Source of the DNA: Atherix ibis
Taxonomy: Eukaryota; Arthropoda; Insecta; Diptera; Athericidae
Length of the DNA: 64,000 nucleotides
Assembly (NCBI GenBank): GCA_958298945.1
Contig: OY282609.1
Coordinates: 41,058,954 to 41,122,953 of the forward strand
Reading direction: 5' to 3'
Below the pieces are notes generated by a model. It had not been told where the DNA came from and made no database searches. It worked only from the letters and a program-made list of their open reading frames with translations. Shown piece by piece: positions 49,101 through 60,101 of the stretch; position 1 is the stretch's first letter; each line of letters begins with the position of its first letter. The position numbers and the translations under genes are program-made.

Positions 49101-49756
49101 AGGATGATAGTATTAGGAAGTTAGGTAGAAAACAGAATATATCGCAAGGACAGACGTCGGTAAGTATTGTACTGAAAGATTTTCCTCGCTTTCAATTCTT
49201 TGAAACGAATTTCTTGCGGTATGACAAAAACAAAAGATTTTACGATATTCGCCAAAGTTACACGCATTGAGCGCCAGCATATGTACTTAACAGCAAATAC
49301 GCAACAGATGATCGTAAGAATAGTGCGAATTGACCATATATGGTGTCTAAATCTAAGAGACTTTAAATGTAATTTTTGGAAATTTAACTATACAAAGGTA
49401 CACTGTATCGCACTTAAGGCAACTAAACAGCGCAGTTTTGTACACAAGACGGATTGTACGTACGAGTTTAAGAAAATACATGCTTTCAATTTAAAGCTTC
49501 GCCTACAATATCAAACGCGCAATCAAAAAGGATTCAATAGTCAATCCCAAACACAAGAAATAATCGTAATATGAAATAGATGCGCGATCACGTCGGGGTC
49601 ACCAAATGTGGCGCAAATTTATTTTAATTTGTTTAATTTTTTGGATTTCATATTTATTTTAATTCAATTTATTGTTAATTATATTAACGCCAAGTATACG
49701 TATTCGAGATAGGATGTCCAATCTCTATACTCATAAGACTTAACGTTTCGCAACTA

Positions 49757-50457
49757 TTGGGTTGGTGCAAGGTTATGACGGTTTTTTATGATCCCAGGTA
49801 AAAAAATTTTTTCTTCAGAAATGATGAATAGTATCTTCTTTTAAATTATTGCATTATATAAAGGATGCTTTTTCTCAACTTTCTATACAGTTTTGGCTGG
49901 CCAGAGTACAGTGAAGAGCTCTTGTATTGTTTCAAAATGTCGGTCGATAAAGTGCATTTACGTCATTGTTTACTTTATGAATTCCGTAAAGACAATACCG
50001 CGAGTGTGGCAACCAAAAACATTTGCGAAGTGTATGGAACAGATGTCATCAAAGTTCGGCAGGCACAAAGATGGTTTACAAAATTCCGATCTGGGGATTT
50101 TTCACTAATTGATAAACCACGTACCGGGCGGCCATTGAAGTCTGATGAGGACAAGTTAAAAGCCATAATTGACACCAATCCACGTCTTACCATCAGGGAG
50201 ATCGCGTCGATGATGGGAGTCAACCATACAACCGTATTAAGGCATTTGAAGCGTATTGGGATGGTTTCGGGGTACGACGTTTGGATCCCTTACTATATTT
50301 TTCCCATCAAAGTCCACGAAATTTTACAATAATGGTATTAATAAGTTGATAGAAAGATGGGAGAAGGTTATAAGAACGGATGGAAATTATATAATTTATT
50401 AAATAAATAATACAAATTATTGTAAAAAAAAACGTCATTACTTTTGCACCAACCCAA
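49757..50457 (+). mobile_element. Internally deleted mariner, unit 9
   Basis: Duplicate of the unit 1 element with both terminal repeats. Confidence 0.92.
49937..50332 (+). pseudogene. Mariner DNA-binding-domain ORF, unit 9
   Basis: Protein identical to the unit 1 copy. Confidence 0.88.
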
Positions 50458-53400
50458 TATTTTTTTACACATTTATAATAGAAATACTTATTTTTTGGCG
50501 AATACTGTTGCGTCCTGCTGTTATTGATACAACATCGAAATTACTAGTTGAACTGCTTTCACTAATTATAAATTTGGCAAAGTGTCCACTCTCGGAGATT
50601 GTTATATTTTTGTTCGGAATAAATAAGTTAAAATGAATATTAATTATGCTTTTAGAATTCAATAAATTTCTATTAATATTAATTATTCTCTTGTTCGTAA
50701 AATATTTAAAATTTTATAAAATCTTGCACCCATTCCTTTAAGTAAACAAATGTATGCAAGCATTTCGCTATCCTTTGATTTCATGGAGAATAGCATGTTT
50801 GAAAACGTACCAAAAGTCTACAAAATTGGGGCGCTTTATATTTGATTGATATTTACAAAATAAATAATAAACCTAAAATGCAATTGCGATTAATATCAAA
50901 ATATTCGAAACAAATAAATGTTGCCTTCTGTTGTGTTTAAATTATATTTTTGTTTGGAATAAATTAGTTAAAATGAATATTAATTATGCTTTTAGAATTC
51001 AATAAATTTCTATTTCGAAAACTAGATGTCATGTCTACATAAAAAAATCTACACAAAAGTATGCAAACATTACGATTTCTCGCCGTTTTGCAATAATTTA
51101 GACAGAAAATTGTATATACATATACTAAAATCTGACATTCCAGCCTATCCAGATATTCTTTAATCAAAGGGTTTTTACCTTAAGCCTGGTATGCAGCTCG
51201 AGCTAAGATAAATTTTCATACGATTTTTCGCTAGCGAAATCGAAATCGGAGAATTTAGCTCACGATTTCGCCGGGCAGTACGCAGCTCGAGAGTGAATCT
51301 ACTGAAAAGTAGATGGCGGCATTGATGTCTCCACGCGATTTCACTTTGGTTTTCACAACAAATAAATGCACGGGACAATAATCAAAGATAAATGCTAGCT
51401 AAATTTTGACGTTTGTGTTTTTTTTATCGTAAAGGCCGGTATGCCGCTCGAGCTAAGATAAATTTGTAGTGATAACTTTCGTTGCAATGGACGAAAGTAG
51501 TCTAAATTTATACCTTATATTTCTACTTATGGAATAAATAATTGCATAAGTAGAAATATAAGGTATAAATTATATTCTCCCTAAATATGTTGATAAAAAA
51601 TTATACTTTAAAGATTTATTTAAAAAATTTAAATATTTAAATTCAATTTATTGTTAATGATATTAAAGCTTAGTATTGGTATTCGAGATGGGGTGCCCAA
51701 TCTCTAAGCTCTTACGAACTAACGTTTCGCGATAATTTTTACACATTTATAATAAATACTTACTTCATTTTTGCCGGATTATGTTGCGTCCTATTACTAT
51801 TGATACGACGCCGCAATTACGAGTTGAAACTGTTTTCGGCGATGTCTGCGCTGCTAAAAATGTTTTTTCCCCACCATTCTCCACCTAAAGCGTAAGGATT
51901 TAGGTGAGAACTATCAGAGTTTCGCCTCTCCAGTTAACAGTTTTAACACATTTTGTAATTCTCTGTCAGTGAGCTCGTGATCACCGATATCTCCAAGAAA
52001 GTCATACGTAGAGTAATTTCCTGTATTCTACGTGGAAGCGTTGCTAAAAAGATTCGAGTTGCATGAATGACCAACACCTTTCATCAACTAACCTTAGATT
52101 TTCCGTAACAGTAAGTGGTTTAGTACTGATAGTGATGGATGAAAAAGACCACATTCTATCAGTAGGTCAATCGACTGTGGATTATAGTAGTAATATCTAG
52201 AATGGTAATTATCAATTAGAAGTCGTGAATATTGACTAAGTTAGACTAGTTTGAAAACTGTGGACTCGCTATGCATTGCCTCTTGACCAAATGGGCATAG
52301 GTTTATAGGAGTATTCGTTAGATCAAGAAGACAAGGTAATATTTACGTCTTGTTTCAAAAGATCTCAACTAACAATTACCTTTCTGGTGTAGGAAATTGT
52401 GACCAGTAACGTACTGGAATCCTAAATTGTCGGCAAGTTTCGATTGAATTAAATGTTCTAATAAGTTTAGATGAATTTATAATCGAAAAGATAATTTTTA
52501 TTAACATAAGCAAGATCAATGCTCAAACTATTTAGCAATGGTTCATGATTAAAGTAAACGAAACCGTCGTTAAAGTAGGAAACGGGTATGAGCAAGGATG
52601 AAGTAAATCTAATTTACTATTGTTACAAACAAATATTAACTAGGAAGTTACGGAACTCACACCGGATGTAATTTGTTCTGTAAACAAAGAACTAATTGAT
52701 GTATGGTTTCAGTATAGAAAATAGAGTGGTAACTATCGATTTTAAAAGTGAACAATAACTTAGTAAGTCTGCTTTGAAAAAGATGTCCCTATGCATTGGC
52801 TGTCGACCACTTGGACATAGGTTTACAAAGATTCTCGTTAGATCATTGAGGCAAGGTAATGTTTACGGCTTGTTCCGATAGATCTTAAAAGAAAATACGT
52901 CTTTTGGTGTATGAAGTTATGACCAGTAATGTAGTGGGATCTTAAATGAATCCTCTAGGTTACGAAATTTCTTAGTATCGGTAAGTTCCGATTCAACTAA
53001 GGGTTCCGATAGTTATCCACGCCAGTTTTTGGTTGGTTTACCTAAACCAAATCAGTGCATTTATTAGTAAATTACTAATTAAATCATATATTATTAAGTT
53101 CTATTTAAATAGGAAGATGGGCATTTAATTACAATTTGTAAAGGTGAATTCATTGATCTAAAAAAAAGTTAATATTCTCACTTAGTCAATGAGTATAGAT
53201 GAGAATAGATTGGATGTTAATGATAAGTAACGTCAATTAGTTGGATAAATAAATTTATATATAGTGAACATTGTCAGAGGAAGTTCAATGATATAAACAT
53301 AGGTTTTGTGTTCACTCTAGATATGAAACCAGATTGGAAGTTAAGAGCAACTTATGTTAACTATTTGGACAAAGACAATAATACACAAAAGAATAACTAT

Positions 53401-54066
53401 GAACAGTCCTAGGATGATAGTATTAGGAAGTTAGGTAGAAAACAGAATATATCGCAAGGACAGACGTCGGTAAGTATTGTACTGAAAGATTTTCCTCGCT
53501 TTCAATTCTTTGAAACGAATTTCTTGCGGTATGACAAAAACAAAAGATTTTACGATATTCGCCAAAGTTACACGCATTGAGCGCCAGCATATGTACTTAA
53601 CAGCAAATACGCAACAGATGATCGTAAGAATAGTGCGAATTGACCATATATGGTGTCTAAATCTAAGAGACTTTAAATGTAATTTTTGGAAATTTATCTA
53701 TACAAAGGTACACTGTATCGCACTTAAGGCAACTAAACAGCGCAGTTTTGTACACAAGACGGATTGTACGTACGAGTTTAAGAAAATACACGCTTTCAAT
53801 TTAAAGCTTCGCCTACAATATCAAACGCGCAATCAAAAAGGATTCAAAAGTCAATCCCAAACACAAGAAATAATCGTAATATGAAATAGATGCGCGATCA
53901 CGTCGGGGTCACCAAATGTGGCGCAAATTTATTTTAATTTGTTTAATTTTTTGGATTTCATATTTATTTTAATTCAATTTATTGTTAATTATATTAACGC
54001 CAAGTATACGTATTCGAGATAGGATGTCCAATCTCTATACTCATAAGACTTAACGTTTCGCAACTA

Positions 54067-54767
54067 TTGGGTTGGTGCAAAGGTTATGACGGTTTTTTAT
54101 GATCCCAGGTAAAAAATTTTTTCTTCAGAAATGATGAATAGTATCTTCTTTTAAATTATTGCATTATATAAAGGATGCTTTTTCTCAACTTTCTATACAG
54201 TTTTGGCTGGCCAGAGTACAGTGAAGAGCTCTTGTATTGTTTCAAAATGTCGGTCGATAAAGTGCATTTACGTCATTGTTTACTTTATGAATTCCGTAAA
54301 GACAATACCGCGAGTGTGGCAACCAAAAACATTTGCGAAGTGTATGGAACAGATGTCATCAAAGTTCGGCAGGCACAAAGATGGTTTACAAAATTCCGAT
54401 CTGGGGATTTTTCAATAATTGATAAACCACGTACCGGGCGGCCATTGAAGTCTGATGAGGACAAGTTAAAAGCCATAATTGACACCAATCCACGTCTTAC
54501 CATCAGGGAGATCGCGTCGATGATGGGAGTCAATCATACAACCGTATTAAGGCATTTGAAGCGTATTGGGATGGTTTCGGGGTACGACGTTTGGATCCCT
54601 TACTATATTTTTCCCATCAAAGTCCACGAAATTTTACAATAATGGTATTAATAAGTTGATAGAAAGATGGGAGAAGGTTATAAGAACGGATGGAAATTAT
54701 ATAATTTATTAAATAAATAATACAAATTATTGTAAAAAAAAACGTCATTACTTTTGCACCAACCCAA
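54067..54767 (+). mobile_element. Internally deleted mariner, unit 10
   Basis: Its left repeat reads 'ggtgcaaaggttatgacg', one base longer than in other units and so better matched to the right repeat. It may preserve the older form. Confidence 0.92.
54247..54642 (+). pseudogene. Mariner DNA-binding-domain ORF, unit 10
   Basis: One replacement (L57I) and one silent change (codon 96) relative to the common protein. Confidence 0.88.
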
Positions 54768-55818
54768 TATTTTTTTACACATTTATAATAGAAGTACTTA
54801 TTTTTTGGCGAATACTGTTGCGTCCTGCTGTTATTGATACAACATCGAAATTACTAGTTGAACTGCTTTCAGTAATTATAAATTTGGCAAAGTGTCCACT
54901 CTCGGAGATTGTTATATTTTTGTTCGGAATAAATTAGTTAAAATGAATATTAATTATGCTTTTAGAATTCAATAAATTTCTATTAATATTAATTATTCTC
55001 TTGTTCGTAAAATATTTAAAATTTTATAAAATCTTGCACCCATTCATTTAAGTAAACAAATGTATGCAAGCATTTCGCTATCCTTTGATTTCATGGAGAA
55101 TAGCATGTTTGAAAACGTACCAAAAGTCTATAAAATTGGGGCGCTTTATATTTGATTGATATTTACAAAATAAATAATAAACCTAAAATGCAATTGCGAT
55201 TAATTTCAAAATATTCGAAACAAATAAATGTTGCCTTCTGTTGTGTTTAAATTATATTTTTGTTTGGAATAAATTAGTTAAAATGAATATTAATTATGCT
55301 TTTAGAATTCAATAAATTTCTATTTCGAGAACTAGATGTCATGTCTACATAAAAAAATCTACACAAAAGTATGCAAACATTACGATTTCTTGCCGTTTTG
55401 CAATAATTTAGACAGAAAATTGTATATACATATACTAAAATCTGACATTCCAGCCTATCCAGATATTCTTTAATCAAAGGGTTTTTACCTTAAGCCTGGT
55501 ATGCAGCTCGAGCTAAGATAAATTTTCATACGATTTTTCGCTAGCGAAATCGAAATCGGAGAATTTAGCTCACGATTTCGCCGGGCAGTACGCAGCTCGA
55601 GAGTGAATCTACTGAAAAGTAGATGGCGGCATTGATAAGTCTCCACGCGATTTCACTTTGGTTTTCAAAACAAATAAATGCACGGGACAATAATCAAAGA
55701 TAAATGCTAGCTAAATTTTGACGTTTGTGTTTTTTTTATCGTAGTAAGGCCGGTATGCAGCTCGAGCTAAGATAAATTTGTAGTGATAAATTTCGGTGCA
55801 ATGGACGAAAGTAGTCTA

Positions 55819-55885
55819 AATTTATACCTTATATTTCTACTTATGGAAAAAATAATTCCATAAGTAGAAATATAAGGTATAAATT
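55819..55885. repeat. 30-bp perfect hairpin at the nad5 edge
   Basis: 55819-55848 is the exact reverse complement of 55856-55885 around a 7-nt spacer. The right arm, read on the minus strand, is nad5 coding for FMPYISTYG; the left arm is its inverted copy. Units 1-9 carry slightly eroded versions. Confidence 0.92.
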
Positions 55886-56328
55886 ATATTCTCCCTAAAT
55901 ATGTTGATAAAAAATCATACTTAAATGATTTATTTAAAATAAAATAAAGAAACATTTGAAATTAAATATTCCATAATACCCCCTATAATACAAACAAATA
56001 AAGTTATTAACTTGAAATAATCAGGTAAACAAATTATATAAGGAACTGGAAAAATTAATCAATTTAATATACTTCCACCAATAACTGCTATAAATAATAA
56101 TCCCATTATTCCCTTTAATAAAATTCAACCCTCATCATTTAATAAATGCAAAGATATAACATTAAAATTTCCACTCATTGTATAATAAACTAACCGAATT
56201 GAATAACAAACAGTTAATCCTGTAGGAAAAAAAATATAAGAAAAAACTAAATATATTTAAATAAGATAAAGATACAATTTCTAAAATCATATCCTTTGAA
56301 TAAAATCCAGCTAAAAAAGCTATTCACT
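55849..56328 (-). pseudogene. nad5: Nuclear copy of mitochondrial nad5 (NUMT)
   Basis: The minus strand, read with the invertebrate mitochondrial code (TGA Trp, ATA Met, AGA Ser), gives the C-terminal part of NADH dehydrogenase subunit 5. The readable blocks are FLAGFYSKDMILEIVSLSYL, TGLTVCYSIRLVYYTMSGNF, LLNDEGWILLKG, GGSMLNWLIFPVPYMICLP, LFVCIMGGIMEYLIS and, after a frame change, STYLG then FMPYISTYG. An extra T in a homopolymer near 56228 and a frame change near 55937 disrupt it, and a TAA replaces the expected Trp codon near the end. Standard-code reading would stop at the TGA codons, so it cannot be expressed from the nucleus. The array units contain only its last 100 bp or so. Confidence 0.93.
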
Positions 56329-57045
56329 TCATTTATTTTTAAAATTACAACAAAACATCAACATCGAAATTGAAAAGTTCCGAAATGTCAAAATTTATCT
56401 CTACACAAAAACTTTTCACTCTCGTTTAGTTGCGCTAAATGGGAGAGTAGTGGAGATCGCGTTAAAATTTATCTTCGCTCGAGCTGCTTACCAGGCATTA
56501 GATTAAAGACTACCTGTATAGGCCCCTACCAATTATTGCGAAAGGATATTATTGTCAAAAAATGTTTATGTAGACATGACACCCACTGCCATCTAGTTGT
56601 AATAGAAATGTATTGAATTACAAAAGCATAATTTATATTCATTTTAATTCACTTATTGGAAACAAAAATACAATTTGAATACAACGATAGGCAATTTTTA
56701 TTTTTTGTACAATCTTTTGATACGAAATGGAATTCTATTTTAGGTTTATTATTGATTGCGTAAATAGCAATCAAATATAAAGCGCCTCAATTTTGTAGAC
56801 TTTCGGAGAGTTTTAAAACTTTAATTCTCCATGGAAGTGGTAACTTAAGAGCTATTGTTGTCATTTGTCAAGTTTCATTTTGGCACATCGGAAAGTGCAA
56901 TTAACTGTTTTTTTTCACATAATTATAAGTATTTACAGAAAAGTAAGTATTTTAATAAATAGTTATATTGTTGATAAAACTTAATACGAAGTTTTTATTT
57001 CAGAAAATTAATTAATTTATTAGAAATTGCTATAAATTCGACGAA

Positions 57046-57945
57046 ATGAGGAAACCGGGAATTTCTTTCTTTCGGTAAGTTTACATCTTCATTTTTAGAA
57101 AACAAAATAACAAATATTTAGTTTGTGATGTGCCTAAATTGCTATTAGTGAGCCCCCATGTATGAAGAGAACTAGTGTTGAAAATTATACAAATATAATT
57201 GTGAAGTACACAGATGTTGAATTTAAGAAACACTTCAGATTGACAAGAGTTGTCGCAGAGACGGTTATCGGTATGTGCTTTTCATTTTAAACAATAATTT
57301 AAGGAATAAGTGTTGTAAATATCGCACTCTTTTAGGTGAATACAGTATGTTTTTGCACCGTCCAAGGCGTGGAGGACGTGCTGCCGTTGGTGGTGATGTT
57401 GAAATATACATCACGTTGTGGTTCCTGGCAAATACTGAAACGTACCGACAAATTGGAGACAGATTTAATGTCAGAGAAAGCAGTGTCCATCGGATTTTAT
57501 ACCGTGTCGTAAAATGGTTTGTTGAAGTGAGTCCCAAGTACATAAAATGGCCAACAGCATCCGAAATGCAAAATAACCAGATCCAATTTGCAGCTATGAA
57601 AGGTGTGCCAGATGTTGTTACGGCTATTGATGGTTCCCATATTAAAGTCAATCATCCTAAACGTGGCAAACAAGCATACTATTGTACAATAGGAAAAAAA
57701 ATTTTAGTGTGCTTTTGCAGGGAATTGTGAACGCCGACAAAAAATTTATAGATGTGTACTGTGGTGAACCTGGATCGATGCACGATGCACGGCTTCTACG
57801 AAAATCGACGTTTGGCAGGCGTATTACTGAGGATGACTCCATAATTATACCAGGAGGTGTGCTACTTGGAGATTCAGCGTACGGTGCCACCAGATATTTA
57901 GTTCCGCCGTTTAAGGACTTCGGAAACTTAACTGAAAAGCAACCC
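57046..57945 (+). pseudogene. Harbinger transposase pseudogene 1
   Basis: HARBI1-like DDE transposases cut and rejoin element ends. The best gene model has exons 57046-57074, 57149-57270 and 57336 onward; junctions stay in frame with GT/AG borders, although the second acceptor is weak. Readable blocks are an N-terminal VEFKKHFRLTR, a helix-turn-helix-like YRQIGDRFNVRESSVHRIL, AIDGSHIKV with the first catalytic Asp, GEPGSMHDARLLRKS and LLGDSAYGATRYLVPPF. A 5-nt insertion at 57681-57685 ('attgt', absent from the other copies) shifts the frame. The C-terminal part with the catalytic Glu is missing because the gene breaks off at NLTEKQ. Confidence 0.85.
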
Positions 57946-58350
57946 AATATTTTTTTACACATTTATAATAGAAATACTTATTTTTCGGCGAATACTGTTG
58001 CGTCCTGCTATTATTGATACAACATCGAAATTACTAGTTGAAACTGCTTTCACTAATTATAAATTTGGCAAAGTGTCCACTCTCGGAGATTGTTTTATCT
58101 TAGATCATAGAACAGGATAGCCAAATTTTTTCGAGAATTCATTCTTAAGAACGCACACACTTGCAAATTAACCTTTCACGAAACACTTCTTATTCTAAAA
58201 TAGAAACTTTCTATTTTCTGTCGTGAAGAATAAAATTATTTATGCAAATGAATTATTTATATTCTCTTGTTCGTAAATTATTTAAAATTTTATAAAATCT
58301 TGCACCCATTCGTTTAAGAAAACAAATGTATGCAAGCATTTCGCTATTCT

Positions 58351-58506
58351 ATGATTTCATGGAGAATAGCATGTTTGAAAACGTGCTACAAACTCTCACT
58401 TTCTTTTACTAGTCCTACCGATTCATTTTCTGTTTTACCATCGTCTCCTATAAACGAAAGTAAACAATATTTAGACAAATATGTAGATAGTATTTTACAA
58501 TTATAA
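58351..58506 (+). CDS. 51-codon ORF, copy 1
   Basis: Reads MISWRIACLKTCYKL, then a Ser/Thr/Pro-rich middle, and ends SKQYLDKYVDSILQL. Its first 12 or so codons overlap Harbinger terminal sequence; the rest starts at the breakpoint 'gaaaacgt|gctac'. It could be the C-terminus of a second element protein that lost its upstream exons. Four copies exist in the window. Family unknown. Confidence 0.3.
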   Translation: MISWRIACLKTCYKLSLSFTSPTDSFSVLPSSPINESKQYLDKYVDSILQL

Positions 58507-60101
58507 ACGTCCGAAACACATTTTTTCAGCTAAATAAGTGCATGATTGATGTTTTTAATAATTTTTTTAATTTGTATCATTCCTCCGATAAAGGAATTTT
58601 AAATATTTGAATATCCTTATAGTGTTTCAGCTTATCGTGCGGGTGGAAAGTTTAAGAAGGGATAACTTTGCTCTTAAATAGCTGATTGAAGAAAATTATT
58701 TATGCAAATGAATTATTTATATTCTCTTGTTCGTAAATTATTTAAAATTTTATAAAATCTTGCACCCATTCCTTTAAGTAAACAAATGTATGCAAGCATT
58801 TCGCTATCCTATGATTTCATGGAGAAAAGCATGTTTGAAAACGTACCAAAAGTCTACATAATTGGGACGCTTTATATTTTATTGATATTTACAAAATAAA
58901 TAATAAACCTAAAATTCAATTGCGATTAATATCAAAATATTCTAAATAAATAAATGTTGCCTTCTGTTGTGTTTAAATTATATTTTTGTTCGGAATAAAT
59001 TAGTTAAAATGAATATTAATTATGCTTTTAGAATTCAATAAATTTCTATTAATATTAATTATTCTCTTGTTCGTAAAATATTTAAAATTTTATAAAATCT
59101 TGCACCCATTCCTTTAAGTAAACAAATGTATGCAAGCATTTCACTATCCTATGATTTCATGGAGAATAGCATGTTTGAAAACGTACCAAAAGTCTACAAA
59201 ATTGGGGCGCTTTATATTTGATTGATATTTACAAAATAAATAATAAACCTAAAATGCAATTGCGATTAATATCAAAATATTCGAAACAAATAAATGTTGC
59301 CTTCTGTTGTGTTTAAATTATATTTTTGTTTGGAATAAATTAGTTAAAATGAATATTAATTATGCTTTTAGAATTCAATAAATTTCTATTACGAAAACTA
59401 GATGTCATGTCTACATAAAAAAATCTACACAAAAGTATGCAAACATTACGATTTCTCGCCGCTTTTGCAATAATTTAGACAGAAAATTGTATATACATAT
59501 ACGAAAATCTGACATTCCAGCCTATCCAAATATTCTTTAATCAAAGGGTTTTTACCTTAGATTAAAGACTACCTGTATAGGCCCCTACCTATTATTGCGA
59601 AGGGATATTATTGTCAAAAAAATTTTATGTAGACATGACACCCACTGCCATCTAGTTGTAATAGAAATCTATTGAATTGCAAAAGCATAATTTATATTCA
59701 TTTTAATTCACTTATTGGAAACAAAAATACAATTTGAATACAACGACAATTTTTATTTTTTGTACAATCTTTTGTTACAAAATGGAATTCTATTTTAGGT
59801 TTATTATTCATTTCGTAAATAGCAATCAAATATAAAGCACCTCAATTTTGTAGACTTTCGGAGAGTTTTAAAACTTTAATTCTCCATGGAAGTGGTAACT
59901 TAAGAGCTATTGTTGTCATTTGTCAAGTTTTATTTTGGCACATCGGAAATTGCAATTAACTGGTTTTTTTTCACATAATTATAAGTATTTACAGAAAAGT
60001 AAGTATTTTAATAAATAGTTATATTGTTGATAAAACTTAATACGAAGTTTTTATTTCAGAAAATTAATTAATTTATTAAAAATTGCTATAAATTCGACGA
60101 A

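Larger units (their letters stand above)
47319..51628 (+). repeat. Array unit 9
   Basis: Full unit with the 'tttacctaaacc' allele (48727) shared with units 1, 3 and 10. Private 'aggtagatgg' at 48802. Confidence 0.95.
18075..55938. repeat. Ten-unit tandem array of a mosaic segment
   Basis: Direct units start at 18075, 22387, 26696, 30972, 35281, 39578, 41294, 43009, 47319 and 51629. Eight are about 4.28-4.31 kb and two are about 1.72 kb. Unit junctions join nad5-derived 'gatttatttaaaa' to LTR-derived 'ttaaatatttaaattc'. The first unit's left flank and last unit's right flank each continue into the unbroken parent sequence, which fixes both array edges. Interior units differ from each other by only scattered changes; the first and last are the most diverged. 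Confidence 0.95.
51629..55938 (+). repeat. Array unit 10 (right edge)
   Basis: The most divergent unit: 'cattggctg' (52795), 'tacggcttg' (52865), several changes at 55600-55860 and a complete left mariner repeat. It runs without a break into the rest of the nad5 NUMT. Confidence 0.95.
55493..56497. mobile_element. MITE with TTA duplication, interrupted by mitochondrial DNA
   Basis: Left end AGCCTGGTATGCAGCTCGAG and right end (inverted) TGCCTGGTAAGCAGCTCGAG form terminal repeats of about 35 bp that continue to 'aagataaatttt'. TTA flanks both sides (55490-55492 and 56498-56500). A TTA duplication points to the PIF/Harbinger superfamily. The undisturbed target 'tttttaccttagattaaag' is at 59549-59567. 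The nad5 piece sits inside. Confidence 0.85.
56501..59545 (+). mobile_element. PIF/Harbinger element 1 with long terminal inverted repeats
   Basis: Starts GATTAAAGACTACCTG and ends (inverted) GATTAAAGAATATTTGG. The similarity between the 5' end and the inverted 3' end extends, imperfectly, for about 350 bp ('atgtagacatgac', 'aaaagcataatt', 'atttta ggtttatta', 'caatcaaatataaagcgcc'). In the middle the transposase gene breaks off at 57945 into mariner-end plus LTR sequence. The 3' terminal region is present in three partial copies (about 58253, 58713 and 59060). The element is therefore a rearranged, non-autonomous derivative. Confidence 0.75.

Noticed and set aside
18075..55938. CRISPR-like or rDNA-type array
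   Set aside because: The units are 4.3 kb long with no short repeat/spacer pattern and no rRNA similarity.
18075..55938. Whole array as a pure assembly artefact
   Set aside because: Units differ by ordered substitutions and indels, two share a private deletion, and both edges continue into parent sequence. This argues for a real array, although copy number is uncertain.
55937..56328. Contaminating mitochondrial contig end
   Set aside because: Flanked on both sides by the two ends of one MITE with matching TTA duplications, and it carries frameshifts that a functional nad5 would not have.
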